From positions 372,001-436,000 of the forward strand of contig NZ_JAPFFT010000001.1 in assembly GCF_026241105.1 (NCBI RefSeq): a DNA stretch of 64,000 bases, written 5' to 3'. The DNA comes from Arthrobacter rhizophilus. GTDB lineage: Bacteria > Actinomycetota > Actinomycetes > Actinomycetales > Micrococcaceae. Made by a program: the position numbers and the translations under genes. Below, piece by piece: positions 10,049 to 18,592 of this stretch; within the stretch, counting starts at the first letter, position 1; each line of letters begins with the position of its first letter. The notes beneath the pieces were generated by a model. It searched no databases, was not told the origin of the DNA, and saw only the letters and a program-made list of their open reading frames with translations.

Positions 10049-11106
10049 TGGAGGCTACCGATCTTTCCTATCAGAAGCGTCGCTTCCTGCAGAGCTTGTT
10101 CGCTTGGCGAGGCTACCCCGGAGAAATAGCTTGACGCGAACTGTCCATCGGGGCTGAGCACGAAGCCTCCCCAAGACTTAACGAGCGATGCAATCTGATG
10201 ATTCTTGTAGGTGGTACAAAATGCTTGATAGTTGACGATGCCGAGTGCGTAGCCGCGATCGGTTTTTTCAGGAAGGCTGAATTCGACTCCTGTGGCCGAC
10301 GTCTTGGATGTGCCATCCTGAACAGCTGCTGCGACCGAGTCTTTGGACATTCGCATGAACGACCTGCCGAATGACAAGAGTGCAGTATCAAATTTCGAAC
10401 CGATCGACTCCGAATCCATGAAGGCAATCGCGCCGGCCGTATCATCCACTTTCTTCACCAAGTCCCGAGGGTTCTTCACCTCTGTACCACCGGGGACCTT
10501 TGTCCACTTGTCCGTTACACCGGTCGGCCAATCAGCGGAGGACGACAGGTACCGCGTGCTGGCCGAAGTGAGCACTGAAGCCGAGCTAGCGGTGATGGGA
10601 ACTATGGCCGTGTTCGGTAGCGCCGCCCCTGGATTGATCGCTGCGATGGACTTGTCGTTCCAGCGGGTCAACTTTCCGGAAAAAATCATCGCAAGTACAT
10701 CCGGTGAAAGCTTTAAACTCCGAACGCTGGGCAGATTGAAGGCAACGCCAACTGAAGTAATGGAAGTCGGCACGCTGAACGCGCCGCCAGGGCCACATTC
10801 GGTCTTGGTCGAGTCTTGCTGCTGCGCCGTCAAAGGGGCATCAAGTGCCGCAAAGTACGCCTGTCCTGTTGCGAGGGCCGTCAGCCCCACGTTCGAGCCG
10901 TCGGGAGAGTAATTCAATGAAGTTGCCTTGAAGGACTTTTGCCACGCACCGGCCCAGGCGCTAATAGGATCACTTTGAATTGGGCTCCCAATCGCAGTGA
11001 GTGCACCACGGATGTCCTGCTTGGCTGGGGGACTGGCACAAGCGGCCAAGCTGATGCCCAAGAGCAGGAGTCCTCCTGCCGCTCGGCGAATCGACCGATG
11101 ATGCAC
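10045..11106 (-). CDS. PstS-like substrate-binding lipoprotein
   Basis: 353 residues beginning with a basic n-region, a hydrophobic core and the lipobox LAAC (cysteine near 23), so it is a membrane-anchored lipoprotein facing outward. The rest resembles the periplasmic phosphate-binding PstS fold (PBP-like 2): AIGSPIQSD, YSPDGSNVG and later SSASVLTSASTRYL and GAIAFMDSESIG correspond to ligand-loop regions. GTG start with AAAGGA eight bases upstream. No pstC, pstA or pstB gene follows; the coupled gene is instead a DUF2142 membrane protein. It may bind phosphate or another oxyanion for sensing, or serve in glycan assembly rather than uptake. The function is open. Confidence 0.75.
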   Translation of the reverse strand: MHHRSIRRAAGGLLLLGISLAACASPPAKQDIRGALTAIGSPIQSDPISAWAGAWQKSFKATSLNYSPDGSNVGLTALATGQAYFAALDAPLTAQQQDSTKTECGPGGAFSVPTSITSVGVAFNLPSVRSLKLSPDVLAMIFSGKLTRWNDKSIAAINPGAALPNTAIVPITASSASVLTSASTRYLSSSADWPTGVTDKWTKVPGGTEVKNPRDLVKKVDDTAGAIAFMDSESIGSKFDTALLSFGRSFMRMSKDSVAAAVQDGTSKTSATGVEFSLPEKTDRGYALGIVNYQAFCTTYKNHQIASLVKSWGGFVLSPDGQFASSYFSGVASPSEQALQEATLLIGKIGSLQ

Positions 11107-11877
11107 CGGGGGTCCTTTCGATTTCGGGGTATAGCTGAGACTTGCGTCTTCATAACCCTAACCTTTCAACCAATGGATCGTGGTCCATTTGCACCCGGTG
11201 AGAGAAGCCTGAGGAAGGTCGTGAGCCGGTCCATCGCTTGTCCCCGGCCCCGTAGCTGACCGGAAGAATCCGCGCGTCATACGTCGGGGCCCGCGGTATG
11301 ATGCCGGGCTATATCATCTATGCACAAGTTGGTGCTAGTGCCAATGGGATTCAAGTGGCGGGGCTTCGGCCTCCAGCGGCGCGTGTATGAGGGACGTTTT
11401 GTGGCGTCGCGGGTGGATGGCGTCGCCAGCGATACCGGAGCACTTCCCTGATATTTACCACACTGACCGCCTTGAATCCCATTCCCACGGACCTCCGCGC
11501 CGACGACACTGACGCGATGATCCAACAGGCCGTAGCCGGCCTTCCCGGCAGGGCGCGCCGGGTGGTTCCATGACTGGCTACACAGGTGGTGTCATGAGGG
11601 TGGCAAATTGGGCTACCACGGTCACATGCTCCTGGCAGGCAACAGGCCACCGCCCTACCGGAAGAACCACAAAACCACGCTTAATTCCGAGGAGCCCGAT
11701 AATCACTCTCAATTAAATATGCCCGATAATCACTCTCAATTAAATATGGCAGTGGAATAGCCAGCGCATTCGGCCTTGGGGGTGGGTCTCCGGGCGCCGC
11801 ATGACGTGCAAAGGTTCCGGGGTGGTTAGATCATTTTTGTTGACGCAGATGCATGGCTCGTTGACACGGGCATCAGC
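11107..11877. other. 770-bp spacer without a recognisable gene
   Basis: No reading frame here has codon use, a start site or a motif that I can support. The stretch between about 11297 and 11570 reads as short peptide fragments broken by stops and frameshifts, which could be a decayed gene. A perfect tandem 27-bp repeat lies at 11694-11747. The left end must hold the promoter of the PstS-like gene. Confidence 0.6.
11694..11747. repeat. Perfect tandem duplication of a 27-bp AT-rich unit
   Basis: Two exact copies in direct contact (11694-11720 and 11721-11747). The unit begins GCCCGATAATC and ends AATTAAATAT. It is much more AT-rich than its surroundings and sits in a gene-free spacer. Whether it is a regulatory site, a recombination scar or a minisatellite cannot be told. 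Confidence 0.9.
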
Positions 11878-13131
11878 TCACAGGTGGTGCGAGACTTCTT
11901 GTTGTTCTGAGTCGAAGGACGTCCCCGTCCGAGTCAGCTGCGCTTCGCCGACGGCATTATTGGAGGTCACGTGTTCTCTGACTCTCGCGGCTACTAACCG
12001 GCCGGCGTACTTAGCGAGGCGGTGAGAAGGGAGCTCGACAAACTTGGAGAAAATCCAGGCTACGACAAACGATGCGGGCACGGCGAGCAGCAGCGCTCGC
12101 ATCCAGTGATCGGCCCCGAGCAGGCGGCTGAAGAGAAGGATAATCGGGACGTGGACCAAATAGAGGCTGAAGGAAATCTTACCTAGCCACTGAATCAGTC
12201 CGAGCTCTAGGAAGCGTGCGGCCGTTCTCGAGAATATGGAGCAAAGGACTATGAGCACGGCACCTGGAATGCCGAATGCCTTGCCAATCGCCAGTGCGAG
12301 CGGATCGGTGACGCCACCGACAACCATGGGCCAATAAGCGCACATGAGGAGGACTCCGGCTGTCAAGCATCCGAACCAGCCGGCTCGAGTCAAGAATGAC
12401 GCACCCCCGGGACGGTAACGTCGGGTCCGTGCCATGACAGGAAAAGTCAGAGCAGCCCCCGCAAGGAAAGCGGACAGAAACGTCATGAATCCGATGTCGT
12501 TCATCGCACCGACGATAGCGAGAACCGTACACCCAACCACTGTTGCGACGGTCCAGCGTTTCAGTAGTACGGCGATTCCCACGAAGACTGGCAGCAGCAA
12601 CGAGAAAAGAAACTCCCACTGAAGCGACCATAATGGGTTGTTGATCCTGGTCGGTCCACGGACGGCATCAAAACCACGAACAACTTCCTGCCATTCGAGC
12701 AACGGAACATCAGATGCTGTGACCCATTTGCTAACGGCAGTTGCGGAGTCTTTTGTGACAAGGGTTACCCAGAGAGCGGCCAATAACAGGGACGCCGCGA
12801 CCGGCACCCACAGGCGAAGTGTTCTCGTGATGTAGTAAGCAGTCCAGTCGAAGGATTTGGCCCGTAGGACTGGCAAGGACACAACGAGTCCGCTCAGGAC
12901 GAAGAATAGCAGGACCGCTTCGCCGCCGGCCGTGAAAATCTTCAACGGGGTGGCGTTCAGCCACCACAGCAGTGTTCCTTGCGAAGGGATCTGGCCAGCT
13001 AAGTAGAGGTTGGCGAACTCAGGAACGGTTAGGGCGCAATGGTGGATCAGAACGATCAGGGCGGCCAGTCCACGACAACCATCCAAGGATCGAAGCCGAA
13101 GGGGGCGCGGCGTCGAAGCGGAGTAAGTCAT
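11878..13131 (-). CDS. Acyltransferase-3 family membrane protein (OafA/YrhL-like)
   Basis: About 417 residues and ten predicted helices. The opening LRSLDGCRGLAALIVLIHH carries the conserved Arg and the His of the acyltransferase-3 family, which moves acetyl or other acyl groups onto extracellular or lipid-linked sugars. Further matches are a Ser/Arg-rich loop around TYYITRTLRLWVPV and SFSLYLVHVPIIL near the C-terminus. I chose ATG 13131 because the family begins just before this motif; the frame stays open to 13338 but that extension looks non-coding. It stands alone between a degraded spacer and the deacetylase gene and probably decorates the local glycan. Confidence 0.88.
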   Translation of the reverse strand: MTYSASTPRPLRLRSLDGCRGLAALIVLIHHCALTVPEFANLYLAGQIPSQGTLLWWLNATPLKIFTAGGEAVLLFFVLSGLVVSLPVLRAKSFDWTAYYITRTLRLWVPVAASLLLAALWVTLVTKDSATAVSKWVTASDVPLLEWQEVVRGFDAVRGPTRINNPLWSLQWEFLFSLLLPVFVGIAVLLKRWTVATVVGCTVLAIVGAMNDIGFMTFLSAFLAGAALTFPVMARTRRYRPGGASFLTRAGWFGCLTAGVLLMCAYWPMVVGGVTDPLALAIGKAFGIPGAVLIVLCSIFSRTAARFLELGLIQWLGKISFSLYLVHVPIILLFSRLLGADHWMRALLLAVPASFVVAWIFSKFVELPSHRLAKYAGRLVAARVREHVTSNNAVGEAQLTRTGTSFDSEQQEVSHHL

Positions 13132-13429
13132 CAGCTGCCTATCGTTGAGTTCGACCGGCAGGGAATTTAGGCGTCGGACTCTGCGGTCCCCAAAGCTTTC
13201 CGAACGCGATTGAAGTATAGCAAAGGCTTTGGAGCGCGTGGCGAGCCATAACCGGAGCCCTGCTTCGTTTTCGGTCGGAACGCTCAGTCGCGGGTCCCTC
13301 CAAGTCGGCCAGCCCTGCGTTGCGGGGGCCAAGGCCATGACCGGGTCCAGCTGGGCGCCAACATGAGTTTCGGCTCATAGCCCCAATCACAATCCGTGGA
13401 TCAGCCTAAGCCCTGACCAGCGCCGAGCA

Positions 13430-13473
13430 CACTTCCGTCCCGGCCAACATGATGCGAACCGGGACGGAAAGTG
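13430..13473 (-). terminator. Hairpin after the deacetylase gene
   Basis: CACTTCCGTCCCGG (13430-13443) pairs with CCGGGACGGAAAGTG (13459-13473) with one bulge and a 15-base loop, 23 bp past the stop of the minus-strand deacetylase gene. No clear T-run follows, so strength is uncertain. The remaining bases up to 13131 hold nothing else I recognise apart from the upstream region of the acyltransferase. Confidence 0.5.
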
Positions 13474-13495
13474 CTTTGCTCCAGGGTTCAGGAGT

Positions 13496-16021
13496 TCATC
13501 GCAGGAAGTAACCGGAGACGTCTGCGATGAGTTGGGCGGTTCCCGTGGATTGGTTATAAAGGGTGACCTTTCCGTCGGCGCCTACCGGTACGGTGACCAG
13601 GTTCGGGACGGTTTGTGCTTTGTCGTAGTTGAGGTTGGATGCGTTGGGCCGCGTGGTTCCCGAGGCATAGGCGGTGACGAATCCGAACGACGTCGGCTCT
13701 GTGACGGTGAGGTTGAAGGTCACTGCCGAGATGGTTGCCGGGATCCCGCTGACGCCGCCGACCTGGAAGGAAACAGTTCCGCCTGGTGCCACCAAACTGG
13801 TGTTGCGGGTGTCAAGGAACCTGTTCGGCGCGATCGGCGCGAACGTTCCGGACGCCACAGGCGTTCCCGCGAGGTAGTATCCCGCAACGTCTGCGATGAG
13901 TTGGGCGGTTCCCGTGGATTGGTTGAAGAGGGTCACCTTTCCGTCGGTGCCTACCGGTACGGTGATCAGGTTCGGGACGGTTTGTGCTTTGGCGTAGTTG
14001 AGGTTGGATGCGTTGGGCCGCGTGGTTCCCGAGGCGTAGGCGCTGACGAATCCGAACGACGTCGGCTCTGTGACGGTGAGGTTGAAGGTCACTGCCGAGA
14101 TGGTTGCCGGGATCCCGCTGACGCCGCCGACCTGGAAGGAAACAGTTCCGCCTGGTGCCACCAAAGTGGTGTTGCGGGTGTCGAGGAACCTGTTCGGGGC
14201 CATCGGCTGGAACGCTCCAGGGGCTGTCACCGCGCCGGAGAGGTAGTATCCGGAGACGTCTGCGATGAGTTGGGCGGTTCCCGTGGATTGGTTGTAGAGC
14301 GTAACCTTCCCATCGGTACCTACCGGTACGGTGACGAGATTCGGGACGGTTTGTGCTTTGGCGTAGTTGAGGTTGGATGCGTTGGGCCGCGTGGTTCCTG
14401 ATGGGTAGGCGGTGACGAATCCGAACGACGTCGGCTCTGTGACGGTGAGGTTGAAGGTCACTGCCGAGACGGTTGCCGGGATTCCGTTGACGCCGCCGAC
14501 CTGGAAGGAAACTGTTCCGCCCGGTGCCACGGGAGCGGTGTTGCGTGTGTCGAGGAACCTGCTCGGTGCCGTCGACTGGAAAGCGCCCGGAACCGACGCC
14601 GATATCGTGTCGAACAAACCGTAGTCATCCGTGACCAGGGTTCCGTTGCTGAGCAGGTTCAAGCCCATGCTGATGGCGCTGGCTCCCGCCGGCACGGGCG
14701 GTGAGGTCCAGGTAGCCTGAGTCCAAGCTGTTGCCGCCGCGAAGTTCGGACTCGCCGTCCAATACGTCCACGTGCCCAAGCCCGTTCGATAGTACAGCTC
14801 GAACTGGGTTAGGGCGGTGGACTTATACCAAGCGGACATCTGATAGGTGTGACCGGGGGTAGCGCTCGGGGCACATTGACCCAGGTCCAAGGTGGGTAGC
14901 AGCTTGGCATCTCCGCTAACGTAGCCGGTGGTCACCATCTGTTCGGCGACGTTTCCCGTATGGCCGGGAGTCACACTGGTGAACGTGGAGGTTTGCGTGC
15001 CGTATGAACCGATCGCCCAGCAATACGGGAGTCCTGAGGCTACCGGGCCGGCCGTTTCCAGGCTCGGGTTCTGGAGCAGGTTCCCGACAGTGATGGGTGG
15101 CGGTGCGGCCGGTCCGTTGACAACCGGCTTGTTTACGTCGAGGGCTGGATTGGACGGGTCAGGGAACTGCGCCGCCATCACCTGGCTCACTGTCTTGACG
15201 GCGATCCTGCCGGCCGTTTGTTCGGTCAACAGCCAATTCACGTAGTTTTGGAAGTTGAGAGTGGTGACTGTCAACGGATCCGTGGTGGAGTCGAAGTGAT
15301 GGAAAGTCAGCTGGACCCAGCCGCCACCGGCCTCGGCCTGCGTCACAACCGTTTGCATGTCGGCAACTGTCCAAGTGTTGTCCACCTCATCGGGCGCCTT
15401 GGTGAAGTAGAGGTCTGCTGCCGGAACTGGTAGCGGCTCGGCGACTTCGGTCAGAGTCGGAGCAGCCTTGCTCTTCAGGTCGCCGAGGCCCCGGGCGCTG
15501 TTGTAGCCGCAGTTGGCGACAGTTTGCTGCACGGCTGGGGTAGCGGAGGCAAACGGGTAGGCGAAGTTCGTGACGCGGAAGCCCATATTGGTCAGGTTTA
15601 CGCGGTCATTGCATACCTGCCGTGCCACCTCGTTCGCGTCCATCTGTGCAAGATCGGGGTGCGTAACGGTGTGCCCGGCAATCTCATTGCCTGCCGTTTG
15701 GAGGGCGAGTGCCTGGGCGGTCGTCATGTACGGGGCCGGACCACCATTCGGATCGACGGCATTGAGGTAGCCGGAGGGGAGGAAAAAGGTTCCCTTCATT
15801 CCTTTGGAATTAAGATAGTTCGCGGCGGCCACCTGATCAGCGTTGGCGTCATCAAATGTCAACGTGACGACCAAGGGGCCAGCCGCCTGTGCGGGCTGGG
15901 TCAAAATGGCCGCGTTGAAGAGCGTTGCTAGAAGAAGCGCGGCGGCCCCCATGGCAGCCGTCTTTCGATGGGTCTGTTGACCTTCATAGGGGAGCCCCCG
16001 CCGATTGCGGGAGGCCACCAT
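13496..16021 (-). CDS. Secreted polysaccharide deacetylase with carbohydrate-binding and triple-repeat C-terminus
   Basis: About 841 residues. A signal peptide (hydrophobic core GAAALLLATLFNAAILT, cleavage near AQA) is followed by a NodB domain with TFDD (metal-binding Asp), GHTVTHPDL (the HxxxH metal ligands) and FAYPF. It would remove acetyl groups from wall or capsule N-acetyl sugars outside the cell. A beta-rich CBM-like module (ENPSLETAG-type opening through TDDYGLFDT) follows, then three repeats of about 123 residues, each with NRFLDTRNT, PATxSAVTFNLTVTEP, ASNLNY, VPVGxDGKVTL and TAQLIADVxGYxL. ATG 16021 and ATG 16036 are both possible starts; the frame continues to 16174 but has no ribosome site there. 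It is the last glycan gene before the Tad operon. Confidence 0.88.
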   Translation of the reverse strand: MVASRNRRGLPYEGQQTHRKTAAMGAAALLLATLFNAAILTQPAQAAGPLVVTLTFDDANADQVAAANYLNSKGMKGTFFLPSGYLNAVDPNGGPAPYMTTAQALALQTAGNEIAGHTVTHPDLAQMDANEVARQVCNDRVNLTNMGFRVTNFAYPFASATPAVQQTVANCGYNSARGLGDLKSKAAPTLTEVAEPLPVPAADLYFTKAPDEVDNTWTVADMQTVVTQAEAGGGWVQLTFHHFDSTTDPLTVTTLNFQNYVNWLLTEQTAGRIAVKTVSQVMAAQFPDPSNPALDVNKPVVNGPAAPPPITVGNLLQNPSLETAGPVASGLPYCWAIGSYGTQTSTFTSVTPGHTGNVAEQMVTTGYVSGDAKLLPTLDLGQCAPSATPGHTYQMSAWYKSTALTQFELYYRTGLGTWTYWTASPNFAAATAWTQATWTSPPVPAGASAISMGLNLLSNGTLVTDDYGLFDTISASVPGAFQSTAPSRFLDTRNTAPVAPGGTVSFQVGGVNGIPATVSAVTFNLTVTEPTSFGFVTAYPSGTTRPNASNLNYAKAQTVPNLVTVPVGTDGKVTLYNQSTGTAQLIADVSGYYLSGAVTAPGAFQPMAPNRFLDTRNTTLVAPGGTVSFQVGGVSGIPATISAVTFNLTVTEPTSFGFVSAYASGTTRPNASNLNYAKAQTVPNLITVPVGTDGKVTLFNQSTGTAQLIADVAGYYLAGTPVASGTFAPIAPNRFLDTRNTSLVAPGGTVSFQVGGVSGIPATISAVTFNLTVTEPTSFGFVTAYASGTTRPNASNLNYDKAQTVPNLVTVPVGADGKVTLYNQSTGTAQLIADVSGYFLR
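13499..14596 (-). repeat. Three near-identical tandem repeats of about 370 bp inside the deacetylase gene
   Basis: Copies lie at about 13499-13855, 13856-14227 and 14228-14596. Long stretches are identical at DNA level between copies, for example the segments encoding TVSFQVGG, TFNLTVTEPTSFGFV and STGTAQLIADV. The copies differ mainly in one or two residues per block. This points to recent duplication or ongoing gene conversion. Confidence 0.9.
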
Positions 16022-16036
16022 CCACCTGTTTTGCAT

Positions 16037-16517
16037 CCCAAGTCCGTTCGTCGCGCCTGCAACCTGACTGGTGAGACCTTCAGTGCCATCTATCGTTCCC
16101 GCTTGCACAATTCGGAGTTGCCAGTACTCATCGTGGGCATTTGTATGTCTAAACCGACAGCGCGTCAACGGCATGAACCAAGGCGCTGGGCGTGCTTCCT
16201 GCCCGCGGCGCGCGGCTGATTACTTGACGCTACGAGCGGCCAACAGGGGTGTCAACACTCGCATTTAATCACCGTCAACACTCGAGTAGTGGGCGAAATT
16301 CGTTCCGATTTCGTGGATCCGGCACCACATACGGGCTTTGGAAAATCCAATGGCTGCAGGTTCCCCTGGAAGCGGGGATCTCTAGCCCCACGCCGTGATG
16401 GAGGCAGTTATCCACAACCGCCCCAATTTGACTTGGTCCCATGTTGTAACCTCCCCTAAGTTTTAACCATGTTGGAGGTTCCACAGCGCCAGAGGCGCAT
16501 CTTGCATTGGGGGAAAG
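16037..16517. other. 480-bp region upstream of the Tad operon
   Basis: No gene visible. It separates the divergent deacetylase and Tad operon and must hold both promoters. An 11-bp direct repeat, GTCAACACTCG, occurs at 16251-16261 and 16274-16284. One perfect DnaA-box sequence lies at 16408-16416. I could not assign convincing -35/-10 pairs. Confidence 0.6.
16408..16416 (+). other. Single DnaA-box-like sequence
   Basis: TTATCCACA matches the consensus DnaA 9-mer exactly. It is isolated, about 100 bp before tadA, and could be chance or a DnaA-responsive promoter site. No cluster of boxes, so not an origin. Confidence 0.35.
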
Positions 16518-17741
16518 ATGGATGCTTTGCGCATCGTCGAGGATGAAGTCCGCGAGCTGATTCGACGGCGAGGACTGGACCCTCTGAGCCAAGCAGTCGA
16601 AGTACACCGACTCGTCGAGGCCGCGGTGAGTGACTATGACGAGCGGGCCCTTCTTGGCCCCTTGCCTCCCCTGGGACATCTGGACACAGCGCGCAAGTAC
16701 GTGTTCGACGCCGTTGCAGGCTTCGGCCCGCTCCAGCCACTTCTGGACGACCCAACCATCGAGGAGATCTGGCTCAACGCGCCGAACGAGATCTACGTTG
16801 CCCGGAATGGCGAATCCGAACTCACGTCGGTTAGCCTCAGCGCGCAACAGGTCCGCGACCTCGTGGAGCGGATGCTCAAAAGTTCGGGGCGCCGGCTGGA
16901 CCTCTCGTCACCGTTTGTGGATGCCGCCCTGCCCGACGGTTCGCGGCTCCACGTCGTCATTCCCGATGTGACTCGCCGGAATTGGGCTGTGAACATCCGC
17001 AAATTCGTGGTCAAGGCGAGCAGGCTCGAACATCTTGTGGAGCTAGGCACATTGACGCCACAATCAGCCCGATTCCTGGGAGCTGCGGTGGCCAGTGGAT
17101 TGAACATCCTCGTTTCTGGAGCCACGCAAGCTGGAAAGACGACCATGCTCAATTGCCTGGCTGCCAACATCGGCTCGCGGGAGCGGGTCATCACCGTCGA
17201 AGAGATCTTTGAACTCCAACTCCCGCTACGTGACGTCGTCGGCCTGCAGTGCCGCCAGCCGAACCTCGAGGGTCAAGGCGAAATTCCTCTGCGCCGACTC
17301 GTCAAAGAGGCTCTGCGCATGCGGCCGGACCGCCTCGTGGTGGGCGAAGTCCGCGAAGCCGAAAGCCTGGACATGCTCATTGCCTTGAACTCGGGTCTGC
17401 CTGGCATGTGTACAGTTCACGCCAACTCTGCCCACGACGCCGTGACCAAGATTTGCACATTGCCGCTGTTGGCCGGTGACAACATTTCGAGCGCTTTCGT
17501 TGTTCCAACAGTGGCGTCCTGCATCGACCTCGTGGTCCATTGCAGCCGCCATGCGGACGGACGCCGGCAAGTCACCGAAGTCCTTTCGCTGGGCCGACGC
17601 GTGGAAAACGGCATCATTGAGTCGTCCACCGTATTCGCGATGCAGGATGGCCGTCTTCAACCCAAAACGCATTCCATGCCCGATGCGGAGAAATTTGCCC
17701 GGGCAGGCTTTGATGTTGCGACGCTGCTGGAGCACTACTGA
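16518..17741 (+). CDS. tadA: Tad pilus assembly ATPase (CpaF/TadA)
   Basis: Cytosolic hexameric secretion ATPase that powers Tad/Flp pilus assembly. 407 residues: an N-terminal helical domain to about 110, then the RecA-like core with Walker A GATQAGKTT (201-209), the ITVEEIFEL acidic stretch (225-233), Walker B region RPDRLVVGEVRE (269-280) and the His box TVHANS (299-304). GGGGGAAAG just before the ATG serves as the ribosome site. First gene of a tightly packed operon; its TGA overlaps the ATG of tadB by one base. The deacetylase gene behind it is divergent. Confidence 0.95.
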   Translation: MDALRIVEDEVRELIRRRGLDPLSQAVEVHRLVEAAVSDYDERALLGPLPPLGHLDTARKYVFDAVAGFGPLQPLLDDPTIEEIWLNAPNEIYVARNGESELTSVSLSAQQVRDLVERMLKSSGRRLDLSSPFVDAALPDGSRLHVVIPDVTRRNWAVNIRKFVVKASRLEHLVELGTLTPQSARFLGAAVASGLNILVSGATQAGKTTMLNCLAANIGSRERVITVEEIFELQLPLRDVVGLQCRQPNLEGQGEIPLRRLVKEALRMRPDRLVVGEVREAESLDMLIALNSGLPGMCTVHANSAHDAVTKICTLPLLAGDNISSAFVVPTVASCIDLVVHCSRHADGRRQVTEVLSLGRRVENGIIESSTVFAMQDGRLQPKTHSMPDAEKFARAGFDVATLLEHY

Positions 17742-18592
17742 TGGCGCCGCTGTTGGGTGTTCTTTGTGGGCTGGGCGTATTTCTCATCTGGTGGTCCGCC
17801 TGGGAGCAACAGCCTGCCGTCAAGGAGTCTAAACCGAAACGCCTTGAGACCTTGCTGCGCACTGCCGGGATCGAGAAAGTGAGCGTAAGGGGATTCATCG
17901 CGTCCTGTGTGGGATTGGGTCTTTTCGCCGTGTTGGTGATCTTCATCATGACAGCCTCCCTTTCGATCGCGGCATGCTTCGGCTTGTTCGGTGCCTGGCT
18001 TCCTTTGGCCATTGTCAGCTGGCGGGCGCGCAAACGGACAGCGATGCTCCGGGAGCTGTGGCCAGACGTGGTTGACCACCTGCGCTCAGCAATCCGAGCG
18101 GGGCTTTCGCTGCCCGAGGCCCTCGTCCAGCTCGCTGACAAAGGTCCCGAGGAACTGCGGGAGCTCTTCAGGGAATTCGGTGCGGATTACCGTTCCGGTG
18201 GCCATTTCGATTCAGCACTGAACAAGCTGAAAGAGCGCCTGGCCGATCCCGTTGCCGACCGGATCATCGAGGCACTCAGACTGACCCGGGAAGTGGGGGG
18301 CTCCGATCTCGGCCGACTTCTAGGAACTCTCGCCGAATTCCTTCGCGAGAGCGCCCGGACCAGAAGTGAGCTTGAGGCGCGACAATCATGGACTATCAAC
18401 GGAGCGCGACTGGCGGTTGCCGCTCCCTGGATCGTCCTTATGCTGCTGGCCAGTAGGCCGGAAGCTGTTGATGCTTACAATTCAGCGGCAGGAGCCAGCG
18501 TACTGGGAGGCGGACTCTTGGTCTCGGGGCTCTGCTATTGGGGCATGCTCCGCATCGGCGCCCTTCCCGAGGACGAAAGAGTGCTTCGATGA
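17741..18592 (+). CDS. tadB: Tad pilus inner-membrane platform protein TadB
   Basis: 283-residue type II secretion F-domain protein. An N-terminal hydrophobic segment, a basic stretch, two helices around residues 48-85, then the cytosolic GspF-type domain with LREL-WPDVVDHLRSAIRAGLSLPEAL and EALRLTREVGGSDLGRLL, and C-terminal helices. It forms the membrane platform with TadC, against which the TadA ATPase works. TGATG junction with tadA, ATGA overlap with tadC. Confidence 0.92.
   Translation: MAPLLGVLCGLGVFLIWWSAWEQQPAVKESKPKRLETLLRTAGIEKVSVRGFIASCVGLGLFAVLVIFIMTASLSIAACFGLFGAWLPLAIVSWRARKRTAMLRELWPDVVDHLRSAIRAGLSLPEALVQLADKGPEELRELFREFGADYRSGGHFDSALNKLKERLADPVADRIIEALRLTREVGGSDLGRLLGTLAEFLRESARTRSELEARQSWTINGARLAVAAPWIVLMLLASRPEAVDAYNSAAGASVLGGGLLVSGLCYWGMLRIGALPEDERVLR

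Noticed and set aside
11297..11570. Pectate-lyase-like pseudogene
   Set aside because: One short plus-strand fragment (PTDLRADDTDAMIQQAVAGLP) loosely recalls the start of secreted beta-helix lyases, but it is too short and isolated to support a call.
13532..14401. Repetitive 289-residue frame antisense to the deacetylase repeats
   Set aside because: Its repeats only mirror the triple repeat on the coding strand.
13499..14596. CRISPR array or assembly artefact
   Set aside because: Units are about 370 bp, in frame, and differ by sense substitutions; no spacer structure. Array and collapse patterns do not fit.
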